From Halorubrum sp. JWXQ-INN 858 (lineage in GTDB: Archaea; Halobacteriota; Halobacteria; Halobacteriales; Haloferacaceae): a stretch of DNA of 64,000 nt. Both the position numbers and the translations under genes were made by a program. The notes under the pieces were generated by a model that was not told the DNA's origin, searched no databases, and saw nothing but the letters and a program-made list of their open reading frames with translations. The DNA is taken from the NCBI RefSeq assembly GCF_009806985.1, contig NZ_WUAX01000003.1, positions 1 through 64,000 on the forward strand. Reading direction: 5' to 3'. Of the stretch, positions 53,512 to 61,635 are shown in pieces. Within the stretch, counting starts at the first letter, position 1. The number at the start of each line of letters is the position of its first letter.

Positions 53512-53820
53512 ATGTATCGGGCGAGTGATCGCGTCGACAACGAGGAGTGGGTGGCGCGGATCGAGTCGGCGTGTGCCGACCTCGACCTCGACGGGGAGGC
53601 GTGTGCGACGGCGACGGACCTGTTCCTCTCGGGCGTCCCCGAGACGGATCGGTCGAAGCCGGCGACCGCCGCCGCGAGCCTCTACGCCGCCGCCCTGATC
53701 CGCGGCCAGGAGCGGTCGCAGTCGGCCGTCGCCGACGCGATGGGCGTTTCCCGCCTCTCCGTCCAACAGGGGTGGAAGCCGATCCTCGAGGAGGCCGGCT
53801 TCTCGCCGCCGACCTGGTGA
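53512..53820 (+). CDS. one-repeat TFB-like (cyclin-fold) protein
   Basis: A 102-residue protein resembling the second cyclin repeat of transcription factor B. DRSKPATAAASLYAAALIRG and the helix-turn-helix SQSAVADAMGVSRLSVQQGWK correspond to the BRE-binding part of TFB. The zinc ribbon, B-finger and first cyclin repeat are missing. It could bind promoters as a modulator or compete with full TFBs. Well-formed promoter and codon bias argue it is a real small gene rather than a fragment. Confidence 0.82.
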   Translation: MYRASDRVDNEEWVARIESACADLDLDGEACATATDLFLSGVPETDRSKPATAAASLYAAALIRGQERSQSAVADAMGVSRLSVQQGWKPILEEAGFSPPTW

Positions 53821-53834
53821 GACGGCGGATCGGG

Positions 53835-54275
53835 TTGATAAGTGGTGTCGTCCTCGAACGGTTGCAGTGCTCGGTCCTGGGCGGTTGCAGCACCCGGCTC
53901 CGGGCGGGGAAACCGTCACGACGCGCCTCCGCTCCCGGGTCGGCGCGTGGACCAGCCATGGACCGGCCCACGAGCCGTTTATAAGGGCCGTCGTCTCCGC
54001 CCCCCGGCGGTTCAACGGGAGGTTCGAGGGTCGTCCGCCGGGGTCGTTCACTCCGCTCGCACCGCTCCCGCGCCGCTCCCGCATCGCTCCCGCATCGCTC
54101 CCGCGCCGCCACGGCACCTCGAATCTCCCCAGCCTCGGCCGGCGCAAGCGGGGGCGACGACGAACGAGGGCGAACCACGGGTGACGGACGGCGGACGGCG
54201 GCGGATGACGCGCGAGGGTGGGCGGCGGGAACCGACGGGTTCGAGAGCGATCGCCCGACCGTCGGCGTTTATAAG
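53835..54275. repeat. gene-free region with TATA-like boxes and dispersed repeats
   Basis: The 522-base gap 53821-54342 contains TTGATAAG (53835), TTTATAAG (53978 and 54268), a 23-base direct repeat (CGGTTGCAG..., 53859 and 53882), four 11-base CGCTCCCGCRY copies (54063-54106) and the 15-base core CTCCCCAGCCTCGGC (54125-54139) also found at 11668. Open frames here are Arg-rich and unconvincing. CTTTTAACC at 54307 is the hisF promoter. Confidence 0.75.
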
Positions 54276-54342
54276 CCGATGCGTCCCGTCGTCCCCCGTC
54301 CCGCGCCTTTTAACCCCTCCCGTCGTCAATCCCCGCCAACGA

Positions 54343-55161
54343 ATGGGACTCACGAAGCGCATCATCCCCTGTATCGACGTCGACCTCGATGACGACGGCG
54401 ACGCCGCCGTCTACACCGGGGTGAACTTCGAGAACCTGGAGTACACGGGCGACCCCGTCGAGCTGGCGAAGAAGTACAACACGGCCGGCGCGGACGAGTT
54501 CGTCTTCCTCGACATCACCGCGAGCGCGGACGGCCGGGAGACGATGCTCGACGTCGTCAACGCGGTCGCCGACGAGTGTTTCATCCCGCTCACGGTCGGC
54601 GGCGGCATTCGGACGACCGCGGACATCAAGGAAACGCTCCGCGCGGGCGCGGACAAGGTGTCGATCACGACGGGCGCGCTCGAACGGCCCGAACTCATCG
54701 AGGAGGGCGCGGCCGCCTTCGGCAGCCAGTGTATCGTCATCTCCGTCGACGCGCGCCGCCGCCACGACGACGAGGGAGAGCACTTCTACGAGGACGCCGA
54801 CGGCGAGACGGTGTGGTTCGAATGCACGAAGAAGGGCGGCCGCGAGGGGACCGGGATCGACGCGGTCTCGTGGGCCAAGGAGGCGGAGGAGCGCGGGGCC
54901 GGGGAGCTGTTCGTCAACTCCATCGACATGGACGGAACGAAGGACGGCTACGACATCCCGCTCATGACGGCGGTGTGTGAGGCCGTCTCCACGCCGGTCA
55001 TCGCGTCCTCGGGCTGCGGGAGCCCGGAAGACATGTACGAGGTGTTCACCGAGGCGAACGCCGACGCCGGCCTCGCGGCGTCCATCTTCCACTTCGGCGA
55101 CTACTCCATCGAGGAGACGAAGGCGTACCTCGACGAGCGCGGCGTCCCCGTCCGGCTGTAG
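54343..55161 (+). CDS. hisF: imidazole glycerol phosphate synthase cyclase subunit
   Basis: A 272-residue TIM barrel that makes imidazole glycerol phosphate and AICAR in histidine biosynthesis, with HisH. The catalytic Asps are in [10 protein letters not shown] and [11 protein letters not shown]. Phosphate-binding loops are [14 protein letters not shown] and [14 protein letters not shown] short acidic insert after CIDVD and one after DARRR exceed bacterial HisF slightly. The ATG lies about 32 bases after CTTTTAACC. It stands alone. Confidence 0.95.
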   Translation: MGLTKRIIPCIDVDLDDDGDAAVYTGVNFENLEYTGDPVELAKKYNTAGADEFVFLDITASADGRETMLDVVNAVADECFIPLTVGGGIRTTADIKETLRAGADKVSITTGALERPELIEEGAAAFGSQCIVISVDARRRHDDEGEHFYEDADGETVWFECTKKGGREGTGIDAVSWAKEAEERGAGELFVNSIDMDGTKDGYDIPLMTAVCEAVSTPVIASSGCGSPEDMYEVFTEANADAGLAASIFHFGDYSIEETKAYLDERGVPVRL

Positions 55162-55290
55162 ACGCCGGACCGCCCGGCTCCTCGTCCTGCTCCATCCGAG
55201 CTCTCGTTTCGCCTCTTCTGTTGCCGTCGTTCGGTCTCCCACCTCGCCGTCGGCGGGTTTCCGGGGACGTGAAGTCGAAACCAACACCCC

Positions 55291-55296
55291 TTATAT
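55291..55296 (+). promoter_or_regulatory. TATA box TTATAT deciding the start of a microprotein gene
   Basis: TTATAT lies 23-28 bases before the ATG at 55319. An in-frame ATG at 55298 is only two bases after the box, so it would not be in the mRNA. Confidence 0.55.
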
Positions 55297-55318
55297 CATG
55301 GCGAAGGTACGTGGAACC

Positions 55319-55504
55319 ATGGCCCCGTCATCCACGCGTGCGTTCCGTGAGGAGCCGCCGGAGCTCGTCGCCCGCCGGACCGAGGAGGGGAACGGCCCCG
55401 CCGAGGTCACCCTCTACGAGGCGACCCGCGCCCCCGACGAGCGAACGACGCGGTGGATCACGGCGGACGCCCCCGACTGTATCCCCGCCGACGAGTGGCG
55501 CTGA
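55319..55504 (+). CDS. small haloarchaeal protein (DUF7511-like)
   Basis: A 61-residue protein, MAPSSTRAFREEPPELVARR and onward. The LVARRTEEG / EVTLYEATRAPDERTTRWITADA pattern with a central Trp-Ile resembles the haloarchaeal DUF7511 family as I remember it. Function unknown; it has no helix or metal motif. The promoter position selects the second of two close ATGs. It precedes the convergent MGMT-like gene by 60 bases. Confidence 0.75.
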   Translation: MAPSSTRAFREEPPELVARRTEEGNGPAEVTLYEATRAPDERTTRWITADAPDCIPADEWR

Positions 55505-55564
55505 CCCCCGGCTCTCGCGCCGGTTCTCGCACGGACGACCTCCTGCACCCCTTTCCGGCCCGTG

Positions 55565-56032
55565 TTATCGAAGTCCCTCCGCCGACCGGAGCCGTCCACG
55601 GACGCCCTCGGGCGTCGCGTACGGCCCGCCCTGTACCCGGTGGTCCGGAAACAGGACCGGGATCGGGTTGGCGTGGAGCGCCGCCGTCACCAGCTCCAAA
55701 TCGTCGGGGTCGTTGTCGTCGAGCCCGGCCAGCCGCGTCAGCCGGCTTACCGACGTCTCCTCGCCGTACGGGACGTTCCGTAGCGCTTCGAGGACGCCCC
55801 TTCGATCGGTCGGCACCGTGAGCGCGACCGGCACGTCCGCGAAGCCGTCGCGCTCCCCCGCGAGCGCGTCACCGATCCGATCGAGCAGCGCGTGGTCCCC
55901 GCCGGCGTCGGTCGGCACCGTCGCCGGGAACGAAATCGCGATCACCCGACCGCCGGCGAAGCCGACCTCGACGGCGGCGTCCAACTCGTCGTACGCGCGG
56001 GCGAACACGCCCGACGTTCCCATGCTGACCAT
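55565..56032 (-). CDS. MGMT-family protein lacking the catalytic cysteine
   Basis: A 155-residue relative of O6-alkylguanine-DNA alkyltransferases. The N-terminal ribonuclease-like part (VEVGFAGGRVIAISFP) precedes the C-terminal winged-helix with VPYGEETSVSRLTRLAG and ALHANPIPVLFPDHRVQ. The active motif PCHRV reads PDHRV: Asp130 replaces the acceptor cysteine. It therefore cannot transfer alkyl groups. Alkyltransferase-like proteins (Trp in that place) bind lesions and recruit excision repair, and a similar role is possible. CTTTTAAG at 56056-56063 supports the ATG at 56032. Confidence 0.82.
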   Translation of the reverse strand: MVSMGTSGVFARAYDELDAAVEVGFAGGRVIAISFPATVPTDAGGDHALLDRIGDALAGERDGFADVPVALTVPTDRRGVLEALRNVPYGEETSVSRLTRLAGLDDNDPDDLELVTAALHANPIPVLFPDHRVQGGPYATPEGVRGRLRSAEGLR

Positions 56033-56081
56033 GTCGGCCGTCGTGCCCGACGACGCTTAAAAGGGACGGCGTTCGACGGCA

Positions 56082-56198
56082 GACGCCGCAGCCGTCGCCG
56101 GCACGGTAGACGCCGCAGCTATCGCCGGCACGGTAGACGCCGCAGCTATCGCCGGCACGGTAGACGTCGCAGCTATCGCCGGCACGGCAGACGTCGCC
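56082..56198. repeat. 27-base tandem repeat (GACGCCGCAGCTATCGCCGG)
   Basis: Copies of GACGCCGCAGCTATCGCCGG plus CACGGTA start at 56082, 56109, 56136 and 56163, with a degenerate fifth at 56190. It fills most of the 270-base gap between the MGMT-like gene and trpC. The unit is nine codons, so two minus-strand frames read 9-residue repeats, but neither looks like a gene. Confidence 0.92.
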
Positions 56199-56269
56199 GA
56201 CACCATCGACGCTGTCGCGTCGACATCGGCAGCTCCGTCCCTCGCGGGATCGACCGCCAGCCCGCAAGC

Positions 56270-56277
56270 CTTATGAA
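56270..56277 (+). promoter_or_regulatory. probable TATA box of the trpCBA operon
   Basis: CTTATGAA lies 26-33 bases before the trpC ATG at 56303. A leaderless mRNA would begin within the palindrome that follows. Confidence 0.5.
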
Positions 56278-56287
56278 CACATCCGTA

Positions 56288-56305
56288 CATTAGTGTACAC
56301 TAATG
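56288..56305. promoter_or_regulatory. 18-bp perfect palindrome at the trpC start (candidate operator)
   Basis: CATTAGTGTACACTAATG is its own reverse complement and its last three bases are the trpC ATG. The TGTACA centre equals the TRP-box sequence bound by TrpY in Methanothermobacter. It covers the expected transcription start, so a bound dimer would block initiation. Confidence 0.65.
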
Positions 56306-57139
56306 GACGATCCAGACGAGCTGGCCCCGGCGGTCCGATCCATCCTCGCGGCCGCCCGGGAGCGGTCCGCCGAGGGCGGACGCGACGGGGATGGCGGGGG
56401 CAGCGGGGACGGCGGACGGGTGACGATCGATCCCGACGACCGTCGGGACCTCCGGGCGGCGTTCGCCGAGGCGGCGGCCGACGGCCGCGTCCCGGTCATC
56501 GCCGAGGTGAAGCCGACGAGCCCGACCACCGACGGCGTCCGCGAGGACGACCCCGTCGAGCTCGCCGAGGAGATGGTCGCGGGCGGCGCGGCCGCGCTGA
56601 GCGTGCTCACCGAGCCGGAGCACTTCGGCGGGAGCGTCGACACCCTCGAACGCGTGCGCGAGGCGGTCGACGTCCCGGTCCTCCGGAAGGACTTCGTCCT
56701 CGACGAGGCCGGACTCGACGCCGTCGAGAGCGACGTGGTCCTCCTGATCGCGCGGTTCGTCGGCGACGACCTCCCCGACCTGCTCGCCGCCGCGCGCGAC
56801 CGCGGCTTCCAGGTCCTCGTCGAGGTCCACGACCGCGAGGAGCTGGCGGCCGCGCTCGCCGCCGGCGCGGACATCGTCGGCGTGAACAACCGCGACCTGG
56901 CGAAACTCGACGTCGACCTCGGCACCTTCGAGTCGGTCGCGCCCGAGGCCCCCGACGACGTGACGCTGATCGCCGAGAGCGGGGTCTCGACGCCGGCCGA
57001 CGTCCGTCGGATGCGGGCCGCCGGCGCGGATGCGCTGTTGATCGGGAGCGCCATCATGGCCGGCGACGTCCGGACGAACACCCACGAGCTGACGCGGGCC
57101 GAGGCCGACAACGACACGGAGACGGAGACACCCACATGA
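56303..57139 (+). CDS. trpC: indole-3-glycerol-phosphate synthase
   Basis: A 278-residue TIM barrel that closes the indole ring in tryptophan biosynthesis. [11 protein letters not shown] has the catalytic Lys; [41 protein letters not shown] and [13 protein letters not shown] are the other active-site strands. A short Gly/Asp insert after residue 25 and an acidic C-terminal tail are additions. First gene of the trpCBA operon, under a palindromic candidate operator, ATGA overlap with trpB. Confidence 0.96.
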   Translation: MDDPDELAPAVRSILAAARERSAEGGRDGDGGGSGDGGRVTIDPDDRRDLRAAFAEAAADGRVPVIAEVKPTSPTTDGVREDDPVELAEEMVAGGAAALSVLTEPEHFGGSVDTLERVREAVDVPVLRKDFVLDEAGLDAVESDVVLLIARFVGDDLPDLLAAARDRGFQVLVEVHDREELAAALAAGADIVGVNNRDLAKLDVDLGTFESVAPEAPDDVTLIAESGVSTPADVRRMRAAGADALLIGSAIMAGDVRTNTHELTRAEADNDTETETPT

Positions 57140-58425
57140 CCGAGACATCCACGACCGAAACGACGACGCGACCGGGCCGCGAACGCGGCCGCGAGGACGG
57201 GAAGTTCGGCCGCTACGGCGGCCAGTACGTCCCCGAGGCACTGATGCCGGCCATCGAGGAGCTGACCGACGCCTACCGGCGCTACGTCCTCGGCAACGAA
57301 GACGGCTTCATGGACGAGTTCCGCGAGCGGCTCGCCGACTTCGGCGGCCGGCCGACGCCGCTCCAGCGCGCCGGCCGGCTCTCCGAGCGGTACGGTCGCG
57401 AGGTGTACCTCAAACGCGAGGACCTCCTCCACGGCGGCGCACACAAGCTGAACAACGCTCTCGGACAGGTGCTGCTCGCGAAGTACATGGGCAAAGAGCG
57501 GATCATCGCGGAGACGGGGGCCGGACAGCACGGTACCGCGACGGCGATGGCGGCCGCCCACCTCGACATGCCGTGTACGATCTACATGGGCGAGCGCGAC
57601 ATCAACCGCCAGCGCCCGAACGTGTTCCGGATGAAGCTCAACGGCTCGGACGTGAAGCCGGTGACTGCGGGTCGGGGAACCCTCAAGGAGGCGATAAGCG
57701 AGACGATGCGCGATTGGGCGGCCACGGTGGAGGACACCCACTACGTCATCGGGAGCGTCGTCGGCCCGCACCCGTTCCCGGTCATGGTCCGTGACTTCCA
57801 GGCGGTGATCTCCGAGGAGGCCCGCGAACAGGCGATCGGGAAGGCGGGCGACCTCCCGACCGACGTGATCGCCTGCGCCGGCGGCGGCTCCAACACGATG
57901 GGGTCGTTCGCGGCGTTCGTCGACGACGGGTCCGTCGCGCTCCACGCCGTCGAGGCGGGCGGGTCGACGCTGGAGGTCGACGAGGCGGCGGGCGTCGCGC
58001 CCAACTCCGCGTCGCTGTACGCCGGCGAGGAAGGGGTTCTCCACGGCGCGCGCACGAAGCTCCTGCAGGACTCACACGGCCAGATCATGGAGAGCCACTC
58101 GATCTCCTCCGGGCTCGACTACGCCGGCGTCGGCCCCGAGCTCGCGTATCTCGTCGACGAGGGGCGGGTGACGCCCGTCGCCGTCGACGACGACGCCGCG
58201 CTGGAGGGGTTCCACCGGCTCTCCCGGACCGAAGGGATCATCCCCGCGCTGGAGACGGCTCACGCGTTCGGCTTCCTCGAGGAGCACGCCGACGAGCTCG
58301 GCGATCGCGTCGTCGTCACCGTCTCGGGCCGCGGCGACAAGGACCTCGAGAGCGTCATCGAGGAGACCGACAAACGCGACATCGCCGGCGCACCGGACAT
58401 GTCGATGTTCACGGGGGGGATCTGA
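57136..58425 (+). CDS. trpB: tryptophan synthase beta subunit
   Basis: A 429-residue PLP enzyme (TrpB1 type) joining indole and serine. [21 protein letters not shown] begins the core, [15 protein letters not shown] carries the PLP Lys, [12 protein letters not shown] the catalytic loop, and [15 protein letters not shown] the phosphate loop. An acidic/Thr-rich N-terminal tail of about 25 residues precedes it. It overlaps trpC by ATGA and touches trpA. Confidence 0.97.
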   Translation: MTETSTTETTTRPGRERGREDGKFGRYGGQYVPEALMPAIEELTDAYRRYVLGNEDGFMDEFRERLADFGGRPTPLQRAGRLSERYGREVYLKREDLLHGGAHKLNNALGQVLLAKYMGKERIIAETGAGQHGTATAMAAAHLDMPCTIYMGERDINRQRPNVFRMKLNGSDVKPVTAGRGTLKEAISETMRDWAATVEDTHYVIGSVVGPHPFPVMVRDFQAVISEEAREQAIGKAGDLPTDVIACAGGGSNTMGSFAAFVDDGSVALHAVEAGGSTLEVDEAAGVAPNSASLYAGEEGVLHGARTKLLQDSHGQIMESHSISSGLDYAGVGPELAYLVDEGRVTPVAVDDDAALEGFHRLSRTEGIIPALETAHAFGFLEEHADELGDRVVVTVSGRGDKDLESVIEETDKRDIAGAPDMSMFTGGI

Positions 58426-59328
58426 ATGCCGGGCGACGAGGAGCGCGCGACGACGGACGACGCCGCGCCGAAAACGGGCAACAGCGCGACCATCGCCGCG
58501 GCGTTCGCGGACGGGCCGGCCTACGTCCCGTACCTCGCGGTCGGCGACCCGGACTACGAGTCCTCGCTCGCGTACGTCGAGGCGCTCGACCGCGGCGGCG
58601 CGGACGTCATCGAGCTCGGCCTCCCGTTCTCGGAGCCGATCGCCGAGGGGCCGACGATCCAGGGCGCGGTCGTCCGCGCGCTGGAGGGCGGAATGACTCC
58701 CGACCGGTTCTTCGCGTTCGTCGAGGAGCTCGACGTCGACGCCCCGCTCGTCTGTATGACCTACTACAACCTGATCTACCAGTGGGGCGACAGCGACGGT
58801 CCCCGGTCGTTCGTCGAGCGCGCCGCCGAGGTCGGCCTACAGGGACTCGTCGTCCCCGATCTCCCGGCCGAGGAGGCGGACCCGCTTCGCGAGGCGTGCG
58901 ACGAGTTCGGGCTCGACCTGGTGTTCATCGTCGCGCCGACGACCGAAGGGGAGCGGCTCGAGCGGATCATGGAACAGGTGTCGGGGTACGTGTACGTCCA
59001 GGCGCGGCTCGGCACGACCGGCGCGAAGAGCGACGTCTCCGACCGGACGACCGAGAGCCTCGACCGGCTCCGCGGCTACGACGTGCCGAAGGCGGTCGGG
59101 TTCGGGATCTCGACGGGCGAGCACGCGGAACGCATCGTCGCGGGCGGGGCCGACGGGATCATCGTCGGCTCGGCGCTCGTCGACATCGTCGCCGACGGCG
59201 TCGAGAACGACCGCCCGACCGCCGCGGTCGCCGAGCGCCTCGAGGCGCTCTCACGCGAGCTGAAGGCTGGCGCGGAGCGAGGGTTCGCGGCACGAACGGC
59301 GGACGCGGCCCCCGGCGACGCCCGGTAG
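58426..59328 (+). CDS. trpA: tryptophan synthase alpha subunit
   Basis: A 300-residue TIM barrel that splits indole-glycerol phosphate. [20 protein letters not shown] contains Glu63 (the E49 equivalent) and Glu74 at the D60 equivalent, where bacteria have Asp. [14 protein letters not shown] and [13 protein letters not shown] bind phosphate. A 20-residue N-terminal and a 25-residue C-terminal extension exceed the bacterial protein. Its start follows the trpB stop directly. Confidence 0.96.
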   Translation: MPGDEERATTDDAAPKTGNSATIAAAFADGPAYVPYLAVGDPDYESSLAYVEALDRGGADVIELGLPFSEPIAEGPTIQGAVVRALEGGMTPDRFFAFVEELDVDAPLVCMTYYNLIYQWGDSDGPRSFVERAAEVGLQGLVVPDLPAEEADPLREACDEFGLDLVFIVAPTTEGERLERIMEQVSGYVYVQARLGTTGAKSDVSDRTTESLDRLRGYDVPKAVGFGISTGEHAERIVAGGADGIIVGSALVDIVADGVENDRPTAAVAERLEALSRELKAGAERGFAARTADAAPGDAR

Positions 59329-59406
59329 CCGCGCGCCGCGTCGACACGCCGCGAACGAAACCGACTTATCACCGATTGCCACACACTCACATAACGAGCG
59401 ATCCAT

Positions 59407-60192
59407 ATGACAGCAGGACTCCCAGCACGACTCGACCGTATCTCCACGAACGACCGCTACCTCATCGTCCCGATGGACCACGGGATCACGATGGGCGCAG
59501 TGACCGGGCTCGTCGACATCGAGTCCACCATCGACGGCGTCACCCGCGGCGGCGCGGACGCCGTCCTCACCCAGAAGGGCGTCGCCCCGCGCGTTCACCC
59601 GAACAAGAACGGGGCCGGCTTCATCGTCCACGTCAACGCGTCGACGACGATCGGCCCCGACGAGAACGACAAGCGCGTCACCGCCACCGCCGAGGAGGCG
59701 GTCCGCGCCGGCGCGGACGCCGTCTCGTTCCACATCAACGTCGGCTCCGACCACGAGCCCGACCAGATCGAGGAGCTGGCGGAGCTCACCGACGACGCCT
59801 CGCGGCTCGGCCTCCCCGTGCTCGCGATGGCGTACGCGCGCGGCCCCGGCGTCGACAGCGCCGACCCCGAGTCGCTCGGCCACGCCGTCCGGCTCGCCGA
59901 GGAGCTCGGTGCCGACGTCGTGAAGACGGGCTACTCCGGCGACGGTGACTCCTTCGCGCGGGTCACCGAGTCGACCCGCCTGCCGGTCGTCATCGCCGGC
60001 GGCTCGAAGGGGACCGACCGCGAGACGGCCGCGATGGTCCGCGGCGCGATGGACGGCGGCGCGGCCGGCGTCTCGATGGGCCGGTCCATCTTCCAGCACG
60101 ACGACCCCGAGGGGATCGCGGCGACCGTCTCCGCGATCGTCCACGACAACGCCGACGTCGACGCGGCGCTCCGGGCCGGCGGCTTCCGCTGA
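59407..60192 (+). CDS. 2-amino-3,7-dideoxy-D-threo-hept-6-ulosonate synthase (AroA')
   Basis: A 261-residue class I aldolase of the DhnA/FbaB family. MDHGITMGAVTGLVDIE, VLTQKGVAPRV, VSFHINVGSD, VVKTGYSGDGDSF with the Schiff-base Lys, and AGGSKGTDRE are visible. In archaea without the DAHP pathway it makes the seven-carbon precursor of dehydroquinate from aspartate semialdehyde and a sugar-phosphate unit. Its neighbour is the matching dehydroquinate synthase II. The related class I fructose-bisphosphate aldolase is the alternative, but context supports aromatic biosynthesis. Confidence 0.92.
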   Translation: MTAGLPARLDRISTNDRYLIVPMDHGITMGAVTGLVDIESTIDGVTRGGADAVLTQKGVAPRVHPNKNGAGFIVHVNASTTIGPDENDKRVTATAEEAVRAGADAVSFHINVGSDHEPDQIEELAELTDDASRLGLPVLAMAYARGPGVDSADPESLGHAVRLAEELGADVVKTGYSGDGDSFARVTESTRLPVVIAGGSKGTDRETAAMVRGAMDGGAAGVSMGRSIFQHDDPEGIAATVSAIVHDNADVDAALRAGGFR

Positions 60193-60262
60193 TCCGCGGG
60201 CCGTCGGCTTTCGCTGATCCGCGGGCCGTCGGCTTTCGCTGATCCGCGGGGCGGCGGCGGAA
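60190..60262. repeat. 25-base tandem repeat starting at a stop codon
   Basis: CTGATCCGCGGGCCGTCGGC plus TTTCG recurs with GATCCGCGGG starting at 60191, 60216 and 60241. The first copy includes the stop of the aldolase gene, so the last codons (GGCTTCCGCTGA) are duplicated downstream as GGCTTTCGCTGA twice. Confidence 0.88.
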
Positions 60263-60337
60263 CGACACGCGTCGGGGTGACCCCGACCCCCTGCGGCTTT
60301 CGCAGTTTTCAAGCCGCACCCCCGTGAGGTACCGGTA

Positions 60338-61510
60338 ATGACACGCACGATATGGGTCAAGGCCGACGCGAGCGTCGGCGACTGGGAGGCGCGGAAGCGG
60401 CGGGTCACGACGGCGATCGAGGCGGGCGCTGACTGGGTCCTCGTCGACGAGAGCGACGTCGGCCGGGTCCGCGAGCTCGGCGACATCGCGGTCGCCGCGT
60501 TCCGCTCCGAGGCCGACGTCGTCGACGGCGACGACGAGGCCGCGGAGGCCGACGCCTACTTCGTCGGCAAGGACGGCGAGGGCGACGGCACGATCGACCT
60601 CCCGAACGACCTCTCGGGGTCGGCCGATCTCACGACGGTCCGGCGGCGCGACGACCGTGCACAGGGCGTGTACGTCCGCGTGCTCGGCAAGGAGTACGAG
60701 GCGTTCGCCGAGGCGGCCGCCGCGGACGCCGACTACACGATCGTCGTCGGCGAGGACTGGTCGATCATCCCGCTGGAGAACCTCATCGCGCGCGTCGGCG
60801 ACGACACCCACCTGATCGCCGGCGTCACGACCGCGGCCGAGGCCCGAACCGCCTTCGAGACGCTGGAGATCGGCTCCGACGGCGTCCTGATCGACTCGGA
60901 CTCCCCCGACGAGATCCGGGGCGCGGTCGACGCGCGCGACGTCGCCGACCGCGAGACGCTCGACCTCCGGTACGCCGAGGTGACCGCGGTCGAACGCACC
61001 GGGATGGCCGATCGGGTCTGTATCGACACCGGGTCGCTGATGGACGACGACGAGGGGATGCTGGTCGGGTCGCTCTCGCGCGGGCTCTTCTTCGTCCACG
61101 CCGAGACGGCCGAGTCCCCGTACGTCGAGTCGCGCCCCTTCCGCGTCAACGCCGGGGCCGTCCACGCGTACGTCCGGAACCCGGAGGGCGGGACGAACTA
61201 CCTCGCGGAGCTGTCGAGCGGCGACGAGGTGCAGGTCGTCGACACCGCGGGCCACACCCGCGAGGCGATCGTCGGGCGCGTGAAGATCGAGAAGCGCCCC
61301 ATGTTCCGGATCCAGGCGGAGGTGGAGACCGACGACGGCGTCGACCGCGTCGAGACGCTCATCCAGAACGCCGAGACCGTGAAGGTCGCCACGTCCGCGG
61401 GGCGGACCGCCGTGACGGACCTCGAGTCGGGCGACGAGGTGCTCGTCTACTACGAGGACGTCGCCCGCCACTTCGGCGAGGCCGTCGAAGAGAGCATCAT
61501 CGAGAAGTAG
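60338..61510 (+). CDS. 3-dehydroquinate synthase II (AroB')
   Basis: A 390-residue archaeal enzyme that converts the ADH product to 3-dehydroquinate by NAD-dependent oxidative deamination. TIWVKADASVGDWEARKRRVT, TIVVGEDWSIIPLENLIA, GSLSRGLFFVHAET, FRVNAGAVHAYV and KYLAEL-like blocks (NYLAELSSG) are family features. TTTTCAAGC about 29 bases before the ATG is a promoter, so it may be transcribed both from the trp side and by itself. It completes the archaeal entry to shikimate. Confidence 0.94.
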   Translation: MTRTIWVKADASVGDWEARKRRVTTAIEAGADWVLVDESDVGRVRELGDIAVAAFRSEADVVDGDDEAAEADAYFVGKDGEGDGTIDLPNDLSGSADLTTVRRRDDRAQGVYVRVLGKEYEAFAEAAAADADYTIVVGEDWSIIPLENLIARVGDDTHLIAGVTTAAEARTAFETLEIGSDGVLIDSDSPDEIRGAVDARDVADRETLDLRYAEVTAVERTGMADRVCIDTGSLMDDDEGMLVGSLSRGLFFVHAETAESPYVESRPFRVNAGAVHAYVRNPEGGTNYLAELSSGDEVQVVDTAGHTREAIVGRVKIEKRPMFRIQAEVETDDGVDRVETLIQNAETVKVATSAGRTAVTDLESGDEVLVYYEDVARHFGEAVEESIIEK

Positions 61511-61604
61511 GCCGCGTTCGCGCTGGCGGGGCGGATGACGGCGCGACGGTCTCCGTCGCTTCGGGTTGGTCCCATCGCTTCGGCTGGTCCAGCCGCTTCG
61601 GGTC

Positions 61605-61612
61605 GTTTAACC
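61605..61612 (+). promoter_or_regulatory. TATA box GTTTAACC of the ABC operon
   Basis: GTTTAACC lies 24-31 bases before the ATG at 61636. Imperfect CGCTTCGGSTGGTCC repeats occupy 61550-61600 just upstream. Confidence 0.55.
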
Positions 61613-61635
61613 TCGGGGACGGCGTGGTCACTCCC

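Noticed and set aside
53867..54184. Arg/Pro-rich 105-residue frame before hisF
   Set aside because: Composed of 11-base repeats and the dispersed repeat; similar frames recur with the repeat element rather than as a gene.
54343..55161. hisF extended upstream to a 439-residue fusion
   Set aside because: The upstream part is repeat-rich, non-conserved and precedes the CTTTTAACC promoter; HisF homology begins at [10 protein letters not shown].
56057..56290. Minus-strand frames with 9-residue repeats upstream of trpC
   Set aside because: Produced by the 27-base DNA repeat; two alternative frames are open equally, which speaks against coding.
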